Assembly (NCBI GenBank): GCA_002435955.1
Contig: DIWZ01000041.1
Span: 147,402 to 178,706, forward strand
DNA from: Pelobacter sp. UBA6093
GTDB taxonomy: Bacteria; Desulfobacterota; Desulfuromonadia; Desulfuromonadales; Syntrophotaleaceae
Direction of reading: 5' to 3'
DNA: 31,305 nucleotides
A program made the translations under genes and the position numbers. Under the pieces are notes generated by a model. That model did no database searches and was not told the origin of the DNA. It was given only the letters and a program-made list of their open reading frames with translations. Shown here piece by piece: positions 1 to 8,933 of this stretch (the first letter of the stretch is position 1; each line of letters begins with the position of its first letter).

Positions 1-55
1 TGCTCGTTTCCCATATGAAAACTACGCAGCGTCCATCCATAGTTTCCGGATGGAC
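1..55 (-). repeat. Dispersed repeat, copy L (left window edge)
   Basis: Read on the minus strand, this stretch contains CTATGGATGGAC (42-31), eight variable bases, then GTTTTCATATGGGAAAC and CGAGCA running to the window edge. The last 22 bases match the right-edge copy exactly in inverted orientation. GTCCATCC (31-38) and GGATGGAC (48-55) form a perfect 8-base inverted repeat around a 9-base loop. GTTTTC and GGAAAC can also pair as RNA with one G-U. It lies downstream of waaC. No open reading frame is associated. A REP-like or structured non-coding repeat is the best description; its function is unknown. Confidence 0.75.
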
Positions 56-138
56 ACGAGCTAAATGCTTCTCTGGATGTCATATCCGGTGGAGGGAGGG
101 TGGCTTTTTAGAAACCTTTAGGTCTAGGAACCGGTCGG

Positions 139-1188
139 CTATTCGGGACGTTGCGACAGCAATTCGCGGCTCGCTTCCAGCACCTGGTCGACGCTGATAC
201 TGTGGCCGCATTCCGCATCCCGCGGACATTCCTTGCGCAGACAGGGCGAGCATTCCAGGGGGCTTTGCAGGCGGATGTGCAGCGGCCCGCGAGGGCCATT
301 GCGGGTGGCATCCGTCACCCGGAAAATCGATACCGTGGAGGTTTCGAGCGCGGCGGCAATATGAATCGGGCCGGTATCCCCACCGATGACCAGATCAGCT
401 TTTTCCAGCAACGCAGCCAGTTCCTGCAATGTGCCGCGCGGCCAGATGACGGCCTGTCCGTCAGTTGCCCGGGAAATCTCCCCGGCAGCGTGCCGTTCGG
501 CATCGTTGCCCCAGATCAACACGGGGCGCAGTTGATCTTCTTCACAGAGCCTCCGGGCCAATTGTTGCCAGGAGTCGAGGGGCCACAGTTTGGTCTGCCA
601 GGTGGTACCATATTGCAATATCACCAGCGGTTGCCCGTTCAACGCGAATTCGGCAAGCTGTTTCTCCACGGTGGTACGGGCCTGGGGCGTAACGCCCATG
701 GGGCCGGCCAGAGGCCGCGCGCTGCCGGTGGGGAAGGCCTCCCGCGCCACCGCCAGGGAGCGGTCACTGATATGGTGATCGGCTGAGCAAAGTTGCACCT
801 TGTGGGTGGTTGCCAGCAGGTTGGGCCACTCCCGCACCCCGCTACGGGAAAATCCATAACGCCTCGGCGCACCGCACAACCCGGCGAACAAACCACTCTT
901 GCAGTTACCCTGCAGATCCAGCACCAGATCGTAATGCTCATGGCGCAAGGCACTCAAGGTAGCTTTGAGCCCGGCAAGTACGGCCCCCAGACCTTCCCGG
1001 CGCCAGCGTTTGAGCCCCAGGCGATGGACCCGGTGCAAAAGGGGATGTCCTTCGATCAGGGGCGCGAACCCTTCTTCGACCAGCCAGTCGATCCTGGCTC
1101 CGGGATGGGCACTTTTGATAAAGGCCAAAACCGGCAAGGCATGCACCACATCCCCGAGTGCGCTGATTTTGACGATCAGCACCCTCAT
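139..1188 (-). CDS. waaC: Lipopolysaccharide heptosyltransferase I (WaaC)
   Basis: Predicted GT-B glycosyltransferase of family 9 (349 aa) that adds the first L-glycero-D-manno-heptose to Kdo of the inner core, on the cytoplasmic face of the inner membrane. The N-terminus MRVLIVKISALGDVVHALP is the family signature, with the conserved Asp near residue 13. The C-terminal domain has GGDTGPIHIAAAL, the ADP-heptose-binding region, followed by a cysteine cluster (CSPCLRKECP). I chose the ATG at 1188 rather than a 28-residue upstream extension because it starts the family signature and overlaps the waaF stop as ATGA, which implies translational coupling. It is the last operon gene in the window. 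I see no clear U-tract terminator after it, so transcription may continue past the left edge. Confidence 0.88.
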   Translation of the reverse strand: MRVLIVKISALGDVVHALPVLAFIKSAHPGARIDWLVEEGFAPLIEGHPLLHRVHRLGLKRWRREGLGAVLAGLKATLSALRHEHYDLVLDLQGNCKSGLFAGLCGAPRRYGFSRSGVREWPNLLATTHKVQLCSADHHISDRSLAVAREAFPTGSARPLAGPMGVTPQARTTVEKQLAEFALNGQPLVILQYGTTWQTKLWPLDSWQQLARRLCEEDQLRPVLIWGNDAERHAAGEISRATDGQAVIWPRGTLQELAALLEKADLVIGGDTGPIHIAAALETSTVSIFRVTDATRNGPRGPLHIRLQSPLECSPCLRKECPRDAECGHSISVDQVLEASRELLSQRPE

Positions 1189-2216
1189 TTGGCCACTCCC
1201 AGCAGTTGGCGCGCGGCAGCCATGACATCCTCGGGAAAGATCGCCCGCATGCAACGGTGATCCGTGGGGCACTGACGCAGCAGGCAGGGCGCACAGTCAG
1301 TTGGCTTGCGTACGATGCGACAGGACTCCGACCAGGGTGAGGTGGTGGTGTGATCGGTGGGACCGAACACCGCTACGATGGGCACATCGAAGGCCGCCGC
1401 CACATGCATGGGACCGGAATCGTTGGTGATCACCAACCGACATGCCGACAAAACCGCCATCAGCTGGCGTACCGTTGTCTGGCCGATCAGGTTCAGTGCC
1501 GGGACGTGCATGGCCTTTTCGATGTCACGGCCGATCTCCATCTCCCCGGGTCCGCCGGTCAAAGCCACCTGCAGCCCGAACTCCCGCGCAAGGTCGTCGG
1601 CCACAGCCGCAAACCGCTCCGGCATCCAGCGCTTGGCGGAACCATACGCGGCACCCGGATTGATGGCCACCCAGAACCCCTCTTTAAGGATTTCCCTGGC
1701 CCAGCGTTGTTCCTCATCGTTGCAGGCCAGACGCAGCCGCCCATCCCCCTCGCCCCGGCAGACGCTCCGCAGCATGTGTCGATAATAATCGGTATGATGC
1801 AGACGTTTTTGTTCGGGCCCGACGGCGACACCATGGGTCAGCAGCAGACGGCGAGCGTCGGTTCGATAGCCGGCACGCCGGGGTATGCCGGCCAGAGTCG
1901 CGAGGATCGCCGCATCGATGGCATTTTGCAGTAATACGGCCAGATCGAATCGCTCCCTGCGAAGCTGCCTTGCAAAGCGCCACAATCCGGCCACTCCCTG
2001 ATGGGAACCTTTTTTATCGTAAACGATCACCCGGTCGCAGTAGGGATGATGGGTAAACAGTTGCGCCACCAAAGGATTGGCGACCACCACAATTTCGGCA
2101 TCGGGAAAGGCGCTGCGCAAATCACCCATGGCCGGAGTGGTCATGACCGCATCGCCGACCCAATTGGTCGAACGCACCATGATGCGCCGGATATTTTTCG
2201 GATCGATCGGTTTCAA
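1185..2216 (-). CDS. waaF: Lipopolysaccharide heptosyltransferase II (WaaF)
   Basis: Family 9 glycosyltransferase (343 aa) expected to add the second heptose of the LPS inner core from ADP-heptose. The N-terminal RSTNWVGDAVMTTPAM carries the conserved catalytic Asp. The C-terminal half has TNDSGPMHVAAAF and FGPTDHTTTSPW, typical of WaaF, then a cysteine-rich tail (CAPCLLRQCPTDHRC). The start is a TTG at 2216 preceded by ACGGAG nine bases upstream. An in-frame ATG twelve codons later would cut into the first beta strand and lacks a comparable ribosome-binding site. Its stop overlaps the waaC start by four bases. The spacing from the Trm112-family gene is 28 bases. Confidence 0.9.
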   Translation of the reverse strand: MKPIDPKNIRRIMVRSTNWVGDAVMTTPAMGDLRSAFPDAEIVVVANPLVAQLFTHHPYCDRVIVYDKKGSHQGVAGLWRFARQLRRERFDLAVLLQNAIDAAILATLAGIPRRAGYRTDARRLLLTHGVAVGPEQKRLHHTDYYRHMLRSVCRGEGDGRLRLACNDEEQRWAREILKEGFWVAINPGAAYGSAKRWMPERFAAVADDLAREFGLQVALTGGPGEMEIGRDIEKAMHVPALNLIGQTTVRQLMAVLSACRLVITNDSGPMHVAAAFDVPIVAVFGPTDHTTTSPWSESCRIVRKPTDCAPCLLRQCPTDHRCMRAIFPEDVMAAARQLLGVAK

Positions 2217-2244
2217 AAACTGTTACTCCGTAAAAGTCTCGGTT

Positions 2245-2421
2245 TCAGACAAGATCGTATGGCCGGGCCTCATCGATAAGCATGACGGGGATACCGTCCT
2301 CGATCGGATACAGCAGGCGGCATTGGTCGCACACCAGCCCTTCAGGTTCATCCACCAGTCGCACCGGCCCTTTGCAGCGGGGACAAGCCAGAATTTCCAG
2401 CAGTTCCTGATCAATCGCCAT
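2245..2421 (-). CDS. Trm112 family / UPF0434 small zinc-binding-type protein
   Basis: Small protein of 58 aa with two CxxC knuckles (CPRC near residue 16 and CDQC near 35) and the family phrases EILACPRCKGP and LLYPIEDGIPVML. This is the Trm112p-like / YcaR family. In eukaryotes Trm112 activates methyltransferases; the bacterial role is poorly defined. In E. coli the homologue ycaR also follows lpxK, so the neighbourhood is conserved. The ATG at 2421 has GAGGTG in a good position; an upstream extension of seven residues would overlap lpxK and is not favoured. The gap to the lpxK stop is five bases, so it is co-transcribed with the lipid A genes. Confidence 0.85.
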   Translation of the reverse strand: MAIDQELLEILACPRCKGPVRLVDEPEGLVCDQCRLLYPIEDGIPVMLIDEARPYDLV

Positions 2422-2426
2422 ATCGC

Positions 2427-3500
2427 TCACCTCTTGTCGCACAAAAAAGGTCGCACGCGTCGTTCCAACTCCCCGGGCTCGAGAAAAACCAGCCGCAGGG
2501 GAACCTGAAAACAGGGCAGTGGCAAAGCCATTGGAGACAATTTGACGGCATCCTTTTCCGTGGTAATAAAATAATCGGCGGAAACAGCTGCTTTAGTCAA
2601 GCGGGATAGAGCCACCTCATCATAACCGGCATGGTCGGAAAAACAAAGGGTCTGCACAAGATTCAAGCCGCGCTTTTCGAGCCCAGTGAAAAAGCTTGCG
2701 GGTTCCGCGATACCTGCAAAGGCGATGCCACGCAAGTGAGACAGATCCTCGATGCGGCGTATGTCACCATCAAGAGACTCAACGTGGTCCGCCAATGCGT
2801 GTCGGCAATGCAGTACCGGAGCGGGCAACGGAGGGATACTCACCTGGTCTTCAGGGCAGCGGGTCAATAAAAACAGCTGCCCGCGACTCAAGGCGGAGCG
2901 GGGCTCACGCAAAAGCCCGGCGGGAAGCACTTTGCCATTACCAAAGGGCCGCTGCGCGTCAAGCAGTACTAAATCGAAATCCCGGGCCACCGCCAAATGC
3001 TGGAAACCATCATCGAGCAGCACGACATCCGCGCCGAGAACTTCGACGGCATGGCGAACTCCCTGCGCGCGCTGCGGCGCGACGATGATACAGGCTGCGG
3101 GATTGCGTCGTGCCAGCAACCAGGGCTCGTCACCTGCCCTCTCCACATCGAGCAAAGGCCCCTGCCCTGCACAAACCACGCGCAAATCCGAACGGTTGCC
3201 GCTTGCGTAACCGCGGCTGACCACTGCCACACGCTTGTCCAGAGACAGGCAGTAGCGGATCAGGTGATCGACCACCGGTGTTTTACCGGTCCCCCCTACG
3301 CTCAGATTGCCTATGGAAATCACCGGTACCGAAGCACGATACGCAGCAAACAAACCCAGACGGTACAGCAAGGCGCGCAACTGCATCAAACTGCCATACA
3401 GCCAGCCCAGCGGCAGAAGGGCCATATACACCAGCCACTCCAGCAGGGAATCGGGACCGCAAACTGCGAGGCGCCGATAAAACAAAGCCAGCCGCGCCAT
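2427..3500 (-). CDS. lpxK: Tetraacyldisaccharide 4'-kinase (LpxK)
   Basis: Inner-membrane P-loop kinase (357 aa) that phosphorylates the 4' position of the tetraacyldisaccharide 1-phosphate to give lipid IVA. A hydrophobic N-terminal segment (about residues 21-40) fits membrane attachment, and the Walker A SVGGTGKTP follows near residue 67. Further family blocks are VVSRGYAS, VVLLDDGFQH (the DDGFQH motif) and ITTEKDAVKL. The start at 3500 (MARLALFYRR) lies one base after the waaA stop. A longer upstream reading frame overlaps the waaA 3' end and is rejected. It sits between waaA and the Trm112-family gene in the same operon. Confidence 0.93.
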   Translation of the reverse strand: MARLALFYRRLAVCGPDSLLEWLVYMALLPLGWLYGSLMQLRALLYRLGLFAAYRASVPVISIGNLSVGGTGKTPVVDHLIRYCLSLDKRVAVVSRGYASGNRSDLRVVCAGQGPLLDVERAGDEPWLLARRNPAACIIVAPQRAQGVRHAVEVLGADVVLLDDGFQHLAVARDFDLVLLDAQRPFGNGKVLPAGLLREPRSALSRGQLFLLTRCPEDQVSIPPLPAPVLHCRHALADHVESLDGDIRRIEDLSHLRGIAFAGIAEPASFFTGLEKRGLNLVQTLCFSDHAGYDEVALSRLTKAAVSADYFITTEKDAVKLSPMALPLPCFQVPLRLVFLEPGELERRVRPFLCDKR

Positions 3501-3501
3501 A

Positions 3502-4791
3502 TTATGTATCCAGCAGGCGTCGAATGACGTCCACGGTACGTTCGGTGGCACCGGCATGCTGGCGCAGCAGATTATAGCCCGCCATCCCCATGGCCTGCAT
3601 CGCCTCTGGGTCGCCCAGCAGTGCGGACAGTTCAGGGGACAGTTCAGATGCCTGGATCTGTTTGCCGCCACCGGATTCGGTTAACAGTCGGGCTATTTCC
3701 CGAAAATTTTCCATGTGAGGGCCAAACAACACCGGTTTCTTCAGCAGAGCCGCCTCCAGAACATTGTGCCCCCCGACCGGCACCAGGCTGCCTCCGACAA
3801 AAACCACATCGGCGGCAGCATACAGTTTGAGCAATTCCCCAACGGTATCAACCAGTAAAACATCACCGGGCCGCAAGGTTTTGGCAGACTCATCGAGCGC
3901 AGTGCGTGCGATCCAGTTAAACCCGCGGGAAGTCAACAACTGCCCGACCTCCTGGGCCCGACCTGGATGACGCGGAGCCAGCACCAGACAAAGCTCAACC
4001 CCCTGTTTGCGCATTTCCTGAAAGGCTTCCAACACCAGTTCTTCTTCACCGGGATGGGTGCTGCCGGCAACCCAAACCAGGCCCTCGGCGGGCAACCCGT
4101 AGGTAACTCGCAAAGCCTCGGGTGTCGCGGCTCCGATACCATCGCAGGACATGTCGAATTTCAGGTTACCGATTACCGCAACGCGCTCCGGCAAAGCACC
4201 AAGGGACAATATCCGCTGGCCGTCCTGTTGCGTCTGCATGCATAAACAGGCAAACTGATTCAACACCGGACGCAGGAAAAATCGCCCCTTGCGATACCGG
4301 GGAAAAGAGCGATCCGAAATGCGACCATTGACCAGTATCAGGGGTATCGCAGCCTGCTGGGCGCAGCGTACAAGATTTGGCCAGATTTCGGTCTCGACGA
4401 TGACCACGATATCGGGCCGCACCTGACGTAAAACCCGTCGCACCGCCCATGAAATATCGAAGGGAAAAAACAGACACAGGTCGATTTCTGCAATATTCCG
4501 GGCCACGGCATGGCCGGTTTCGGTGACATTGGTAAGCACCAGAGCATGTTCGGGGAATTTTTGTTTGAGAGCCCGGATCAGAGGTACTGCGGCATGGGTT
4601 TCGCCCACCGACACGGCATGCAGCCATAGGACGGGGCGGCCCTTCAACTGCACCAGGCGGCCAGGAGCATACCAACCGAACCGCTCCCGGATCCCCTGCC
4701 GATTTTTGCCCCCACAGAATCTGCGCAGCAGATACCAGGGCACCAAAGCCATGGCACCAACAAGCCAGATCAGATCATACAGCAGGTACAC
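3502..4791 (-). CDS. waaA: Kdo transferase (WaaA/KdtA)
   Basis: GT-B glycosyltransferase of family 30 (429 aa) that transfers Kdo from CMP-Kdo to lipid IVA. Residues 1-20 form a membrane-anchoring hydrophobic helix. VSVGETHAAVPLIRALK carries the essential Glu of the family, and the C-terminal domain has GGSLVPVGGHNVLEAA, the CMP-Kdo-binding block. The start is a GTG at 4791 preceded by AAGGGGG about six bases upstream. ATG codons further upstream lie inside msbA and would add 36 residues without homology to the family N-terminus. The number of Kdo units added cannot be read from the sequence. The gap to the msbA stop is 22 bases. Confidence 0.92.
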   Translation of the reverse strand: MYLLYDLIWLVGAMALVPWYLLRRFCGGKNRQGIRERFGWYAPGRLVQLKGRPVLWLHAVSVGETHAAVPLIRALKQKFPEHALVLTNVTETGHAVARNIAEIDLCLFFPFDISWAVRRVLRQVRPDIVVIVETEIWPNLVRCAQQAAIPLILVNGRISDRSFPRYRKGRFFLRPVLNQFACLCMQTQQDGQRILSLGALPERVAVIGNLKFDMSCDGIGAATPEALRVTYGLPAEGLVWVAGSTHPGEEELVLEAFQEMRKQGVELCLVLAPRHPGRAQEVGQLLTSRGFNWIARTALDESAKTLRPGDVLLVDTVGELLKLYAAADVVFVGGSLVPVGGHNVLEAALLKKPVLFGPHMENFREIARLLTESGGGKQIQASELSPELSALLGDPEAMQAMGMAGYNLLRQHAGATERTVDVIRRLLDT

Positions 4792-4813
4792 CCCATCCCC
4801 CTTGACTATCCGC

Positions 4814-6553
4814 TCAATCCCGATTGGCGAATTGCATATCATAAAGACGCCGGTAGAGCCCGTCACCGGAGAGCAGCTCCTGGTGACAACCGATCTCACG
4901 AATGCGACCGTCCTCCAGCACCACTATTTTGTCGGCATGCATGACGGTCGAAAGCCTGTGCGCCACCACTATCGTGGTCCGGTTTTGCATAAGATTGGCC
5001 AAAGCTTTCTGGACCATGGCTTCACTTTCCGTATCCAGAGCGCTGGTCGCCTCATCCAGCAGCAAAATCGGGGCGTCGCGCAGTATGGCGCGTGCTATGC
5101 AAATACGCTGCCGCTGACCGCCGGACAATCTCACCCCCCGGTCGCCGATAACCGTATCGTAGCCCTCCGGCATGATCCGCACAAACTCATCCGCGAAAGC
5201 CTGCCTGGCAGCCTCTTCCACCTCGGCATCGCTGGCCTCGGGGCGACCATAGCGAATGTTGTTGCGCACCGTATCGTTAAACAGAAAGGTTTCCTGATCC
5301 ACCAGGGCAATCCACTGCTTGAGACTTTCCTGGGTAAGATCGCGGAGATCCTGGCCGTCGATAAAAATGCTCCCCTGCTGGGGGTCATAAAACCGATTGA
5401 GCAGGCCGATAATCGTCGACTTCCCGCTGCCGCTCGGCCCGACCAGGGCAACGACCTCACCGGCGCGAATGGAGATATCGAAATTGTGCAGAACCGGCTC
5501 GTCGCCGTAGGAAAACCCGACCCGGGAAAAAGCGATGTGCCCGGCAGGTCGCGTGGCCTGTATCGCGTCAGGAGCATCCACGATATCGGGCGGCTCATCC
5601 ATCAGCTCGAAAACCCGCTCGGCAGCCCCAAGCGAACGTTGTATGGTGTTGCTGACCTTGGTCAAACGCTTCATGGGTGTATACATCATCAGCATGGCCG
5701 CCAGGAATGCGGACAGATCCCCTTGGGTAATCGCCCCTTCGCTGACACGGTGAATGCCGTACCACAGCACGGCGCCGATCCCGAATGAGGCAAGGATTTC
5801 CACCACCGGGGTGGCCGCGGAATCGTACTTGAGCACCTTGCGGGTGAAGAAATAGAAACGCTTGTTTTCGGTCTTGAATCGCTGGCATTCACGCTCTTCG
5901 GTGCCAAACGCCTTGATCACCTTGATACCGGCCAGACTCTCCTGCAGAACCCGGGTCAGGTTGCCGAGGATACCCTGCCCGCGCCGGGTGTTGTCCTTGA
6001 TGCGCCGCCCGATGATGCTGGCGGGCACCACGGCAATCGGCATGACCACAAACGCGATGGAGGCCAGACGCCAATCGCTGTGAAAGGCAACGACGGTCAA
6101 GCCGACCAAGGTAAAGCCTTCCCGCAGCCCTTCGACCACCACGTCGGCGGCAGAGCGTTCCAAGGCCCCGACATCGTTCAAGATGCGTGACATGACATTA
6201 CCCGTCGAACTGCGTGAGAAGTATCCCATGGATAGCTTCATGGAATGACCGTAGAGGTCGTTGCGAATGTCCTGCACCACCAGTTGGCCAGCGGTCTTGA
6301 TGAAATATTCCTGTATATAACGGCCGGCCCCTTTGCATACGGCCAGACCAACCACAATAACCGGTACCAGATTGAGCAAACCGCCTTTAGTGGCGATCAG
6401 TACGTCATCCACGAAGGGCTTGACCAACTTGGCGGTCGCAACATCCGCCCCGGACACCAGAAAAGATGCCGCCATGGCCAGCAGCACCCTGAACAGATAG
6501 GGTTTGGAGTAGTAATAAAGCCGCCGGTAGAGTTGCCTGGGGGTGTATCTCAC
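4814..6553 (-). CDS. msbA: Lipid A core flippase, ABC exporter (MsbA)
   Basis: Half-transporter of 579 aa with a six-helix ABC exporter domain (about residues 15-320) fused to an ATPase domain. The ATPase has Walker A GPSGSGKST, the signature LSGGQRQR, Walker B ILLLDEATSALD and the switch His in VVAHRLSTV. As a homodimer it flips core-lipid A across the inner membrane. The GTG start at 6553 directly abuts the lpxB TAA, with AAGGAG nine bases upstream. The position between lpxB and waaA/lpxK supports the lipid A role over a general drug exporter. Confidence 0.93.
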   Translation of the reverse strand: MRYTPRQLYRRLYYYSKPYLFRVLLAMAASFLVSGADVATAKLVKPFVDDVLIATKGGLLNLVPVIVVGLAVCKGAGRYIQEYFIKTAGQLVVQDIRNDLYGHSMKLSMGYFSRSSTGNVMSRILNDVGALERSAADVVVEGLREGFTLVGLTVVAFHSDWRLASIAFVVMPIAVVPASIIGRRIKDNTRRGQGILGNLTRVLQESLAGIKVIKAFGTEERECQRFKTENKRFYFFTRKVLKYDSAATPVVEILASFGIGAVLWYGIHRVSEGAITQGDLSAFLAAMLMMYTPMKRLTKVSNTIQRSLGAAERVFELMDEPPDIVDAPDAIQATRPAGHIAFSRVGFSYGDEPVLHNFDISIRAGEVVALVGPSGSGKSTIIGLLNRFYDPQQGSIFIDGQDLRDLTQESLKQWIALVDQETFLFNDTVRNNIRYGRPEASDAEVEEAARQAFADEFVRIMPEGYDTVIGDRGVRLSGGQRQRICIARAILRDAPILLLDEATSALDTESEAMVQKALANLMQNRTTIVVAHRLSTVMHADKIVVLEDGRIREIGCHQELLSGDGLYRRLYDMQFANRD

Positions 6554-7729
6554 TTAATTGCGCTCCTTGCCTGAAACGTGGCGGCTCAACTCCGAAACCA
6601 TGCGGGCCACCCGCTCGGCACAGCCCCCCTCGCCCATGCGTTGCTGAATGGTGGCCAGTCCGCTGCGCATGTTGCGATTGTAGTCGTCGTCGCTAAGAAT
6701 AGCCCCGATCTCCTGGGCAATCGCGGCCGGGGTGGCTTGCTGTTGAATAAACTCCTTGACGACTTCCCGCCCTGCCACAATATTGGCCAGGCCGATATGC
6801 GGGACCCGGATCAGCCGCCGCCCGACGGCGTAACTTAATGGCGCCAGTTTATAAACGATGGCCATGGGTGTACCGACCAGGGCGATTTGCAGGGTAACCG
6901 TGCCGGACACACTGATGATCGCATCGCAGGCCTGAATGATGTCGTAAATATCCCCATCGGCCAAGGTTACGGGCACGCCATAGGGTTCCACCATGGCCTG
7001 CATGTCCTGTTTACGAAAACTGGACGCCACCGGCAGCAGAAACTGGGCGCCGGGATACATCTCACGCAACCGGACCGCGGACTGCATGATGGTGTCGAAT
7101 ATATATTTCAGCTCGTTTTTGCGACTGCCGGGGAACAGCCCGATAACCGGCTGGGCAGGATCGAGTCCGGCCTGGCGCAGAAAATCCGGTTTATCGCAGG
7201 TGACTGCGAACTCGTCCAGAAGCGGGTGCCCGACATATTCGACGTCGATGTCCTGGCCCTCGTACAGCTCCGGTTCAAAGGGAAAGATGGCCGCAAGCCG
7301 ATCCACCACCGACGCAATGCGCTTTACCCGGCCACGCCGCCAGGCCCAGACTTGGGGACTGACATAATAGAGTACCGGCACGCCGGCTTTTTTCGCCTGG
7401 GCGGCCAGCAGCAAATTGAATTCCGCAAAATCGATCAGAACCAGGGCATCGGGCCGTCGCGGACCGTTCAGTTCCTTTTTAAGCCGCCGAAAAGCACGCC
7501 AGATGGTTGGAAAATGTCCGAGAACCTCGACCAGCCCCATCACCGCCAATTCTTCGCCGGGGATCAGGATCTCACATCCGGCATCGAGCATGCGCGCGCC
7601 GCCGACACCGAAAAACTTCAAAGTCGGGTCGATTTTACCAGCAGCCCGGATAAGATTGGCGCCATGCAGATCGCCGGATGCCTCCCCGGTTACTATCATG
7701 ATGCGCCGCGGTTGTTTTGCCGTATGCAT
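6554..7729 (-). CDS. lpxB: Lipid-A-disaccharide synthase (LpxB)
   Basis: Family 19 glycosyltransferase (391 aa) that joins UDP-diacylglucosamine and lipid X into the beta-1,6 disaccharide backbone. Family motifs are IVTGEASGDLHGANLI at residues 12-27, ELAVMGLVEVL, YYVSPQVWAWRRGR and LFPGSRKNE. The ATG at 7729 is preceded by AGGTG and lies 10 bases after the gnnB-like gene. If the neighbouring gnnA/gnnB-like pair works as predicted, this enzyme would have to accept diamino-sugar precursors, as in Acidithiobacillus and Leptospira. The sequence alone does not show such a preference. Confidence 0.94.
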   Translation of the reverse strand: MHTAKQPRRIMIVTGEASGDLHGANLIRAAGKIDPTLKFFGVGGARMLDAGCEILIPGEELAVMGLVEVLGHFPTIWRAFRRLKKELNGPRRPDALVLIDFAEFNLLLAAQAKKAGVPVLYYVSPQVWAWRRGRVKRIASVVDRLAAIFPFEPELYEGQDIDVEYVGHPLLDEFAVTCDKPDFLRQAGLDPAQPVIGLFPGSRKNELKYIFDTIMQSAVRLREMYPGAQFLLPVASSFRKQDMQAMVEPYGVPVTLADGDIYDIIQACDAIISVSGTVTLQIALVGTPMAIVYKLAPLSYAVGRRLIRVPHIGLANIVAGREVVKEFIQQQATPAAIAQEIGAILSDDDYNRNMRSGLATIQQRMGEGGCAERVARMVSELSRHVSGKERN

Positions 7730-7739
7730 TCAGTGACAC

Positions 7740-8834
7740 CTAAAGGACAGATAACAAAGTACGACAGACCCGGTCGATCTGTTCTTCCGCCAACTCCGGA
7801 TACATGGGCAAAGACAGCACTTCTCCGGCAGCTTGATCCGTCACGGGCAAGGCTACACCAGCACAATCGGAGATAAACACTTCCTGGCGATGCAGAGGCA
7901 CCGGATAGTAAATGGCCGAAGCAATGCCCTCGGCGGCCAGAGCTTTCTGAACCCTTTCACGATCATGGACACGGATGGTGTACTGATGAAAAACGTGCAT
8001 GCCCTTGCCGTCTTCGAAAGGAACGGTCACGGCTGAATTTGCCAGACGGGCATTATAATGAGCAGCATTTTCCCGGCGCAAACGGTTGTAGGTATCGATG
8101 TGTTTCAGCTTGGTTCGCAGAACCACCGCCTGCAGATCATCCAGGCGACTGTTATAACCAATTACGGCGTGGTAGTAACGCTCGCGGCTGCCATGGTTAC
8201 GCAGCATCTGAACCTGTTGCGCCAGATCATCATCGTTGGTGATAATCATGCCGCCGTCACCGTAACAGCCTAAATTTTTGCTGGGGAAAAAGGAGAAACA
8301 GCCCGCATCACCCCAGGCGCCGGTCATGCGCTGCCGGTAAACAGCGCCAAAAGATTGCGCACAATCTTCGATCAGCCGCAGACCATGGCTTTGGCATAAC
8401 GCAACCAGGGGCCCGAGATCGGCAGGTTGGCCATACAGATGAACCGGAATCACAGCGCGGGTACGGGGGGTAATGGCGCTTTCTATTTTGTCTATGTCGA
8501 TATTGAAGGTACCAGGGTCGATATCCACAAACACCGGGGTAGCACCCACATAGGCAATCGCCTCGGCGGTCGCAATGAAGGTAAAGGCGGTAGTAATAAC
8601 CTCATCGCCAGGACCGATCCCCGCTGCCCGCAAAGCCAAATGCAGGGCATCGGTACCGGAGGCGACCCCGAAAGCATGCCGTACACCGCAATAGGCGGCG
8701 ATTTCCTGTTCGAGCGCCTCGCCGTGAGGACCGAGCACAAAGCGGGTGGATTCCAGAACCTCAAACAGTCCCTGGGCAACTTCATCCTTGATGCTGCTGT
8801 ATTGTAGTTTAAGATCAACCATTGGGATGGACAT
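7740..8834 (-). CDS. gnnB: DegT/DnrJ/EryC1/StrS aminotransferase, predicted GnnB (UDP-GlcNAc3N-forming)
   Basis: PLP-dependent sugar aminotransferase (364 aa). ASGTDALHLAL (about 58-68) and EDCAQSFGA are cofactor-binding blocks, and FFPSKNLGCYGDGG contains the probable PLP lysine at residue 186. The family transaminates nucleotide-linked keto sugars. Its place beside a Gfo/Idh/MocA oxidoreductase and between lpxA and lpxB matches the gnnA-gnnB arrangement described in Acidithiobacillus ferrooxidans. There GnnA oxidises UDP-GlcNAc at C3 and GnnB transaminates it with glutamate. The reaction assignment is inference from context. The alternative is an O-antigen aminotransferase of the WbpE or FdtB type. 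Start ATG 8834, with AAAAGGA six bases upstream; the gap to gnnA is 127 bases. Confidence 0.78.
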   Translation of the reverse strand: MSIPMVDLKLQYSSIKDEVAQGLFEVLESTRFVLGPHGEALEQEIAAYCGVRHAFGVASGTDALHLALRAAGIGPGDEVITTAFTFIATAEAIAYVGATPVFVDIDPGTFNIDIDKIESAITPRTRAVIPVHLYGQPADLGPLVALCQSHGLRLIEDCAQSFGAVYRQRMTGAWGDAGCFSFFPSKNLGCYGDGGMIITNDDDLAQQVQMLRNHGSRERYYHAVIGYNSRLDDLQAVVLRTKLKHIDTYNRLRRENAAHYNARLANSAVTVPFEDGKGMHVFHQYTIRVHDRERVQKALAAEGIASAIYYPVPLHRQEVFISDCAGVALPVTDQAAGEVLSLPMYPELAEEQIDRVCRTLLSVL

Positions 8835-8918
8835 GTCATATCCTTTTAAAGACGTATTTAATCTACGACGGAATTTTCAATACCGCCGGGGACAAATAGC
8901 AAAAGGCGAGGACTGGCA

Positions 8919-8933
8919 AAGGCGCCCCGCCTT
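8919..8933 (-). other. Small GC-rich hairpin in the gnnA-gnnB spacer
   Basis: AAGGCG and CGCCTT form a perfect 6-base stem with a 3-base loop inside the longest gap of the envelope operon (8835-8961). On the minus strand the T run lies before rather than after the hairpin, so it does not look like a normal intrinsic terminator. It could protect mRNA or trim expression between gnnA and gnnB. I see no promoter here that I would call. Confidence 0.3.

Noticed and set aside
1189..1272. A 28-residue N-terminal extension of WaaC
   Set aside because: It lies inside waaF, and the family signature begins at the ATG at 1188, which has the coupled ATGA overlap.
4523..5788. A 421-codon plus-strand frame opposite msbA and waaA
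   Set aside because: It spans two well-supported genes on the other strand and shows no family motif.
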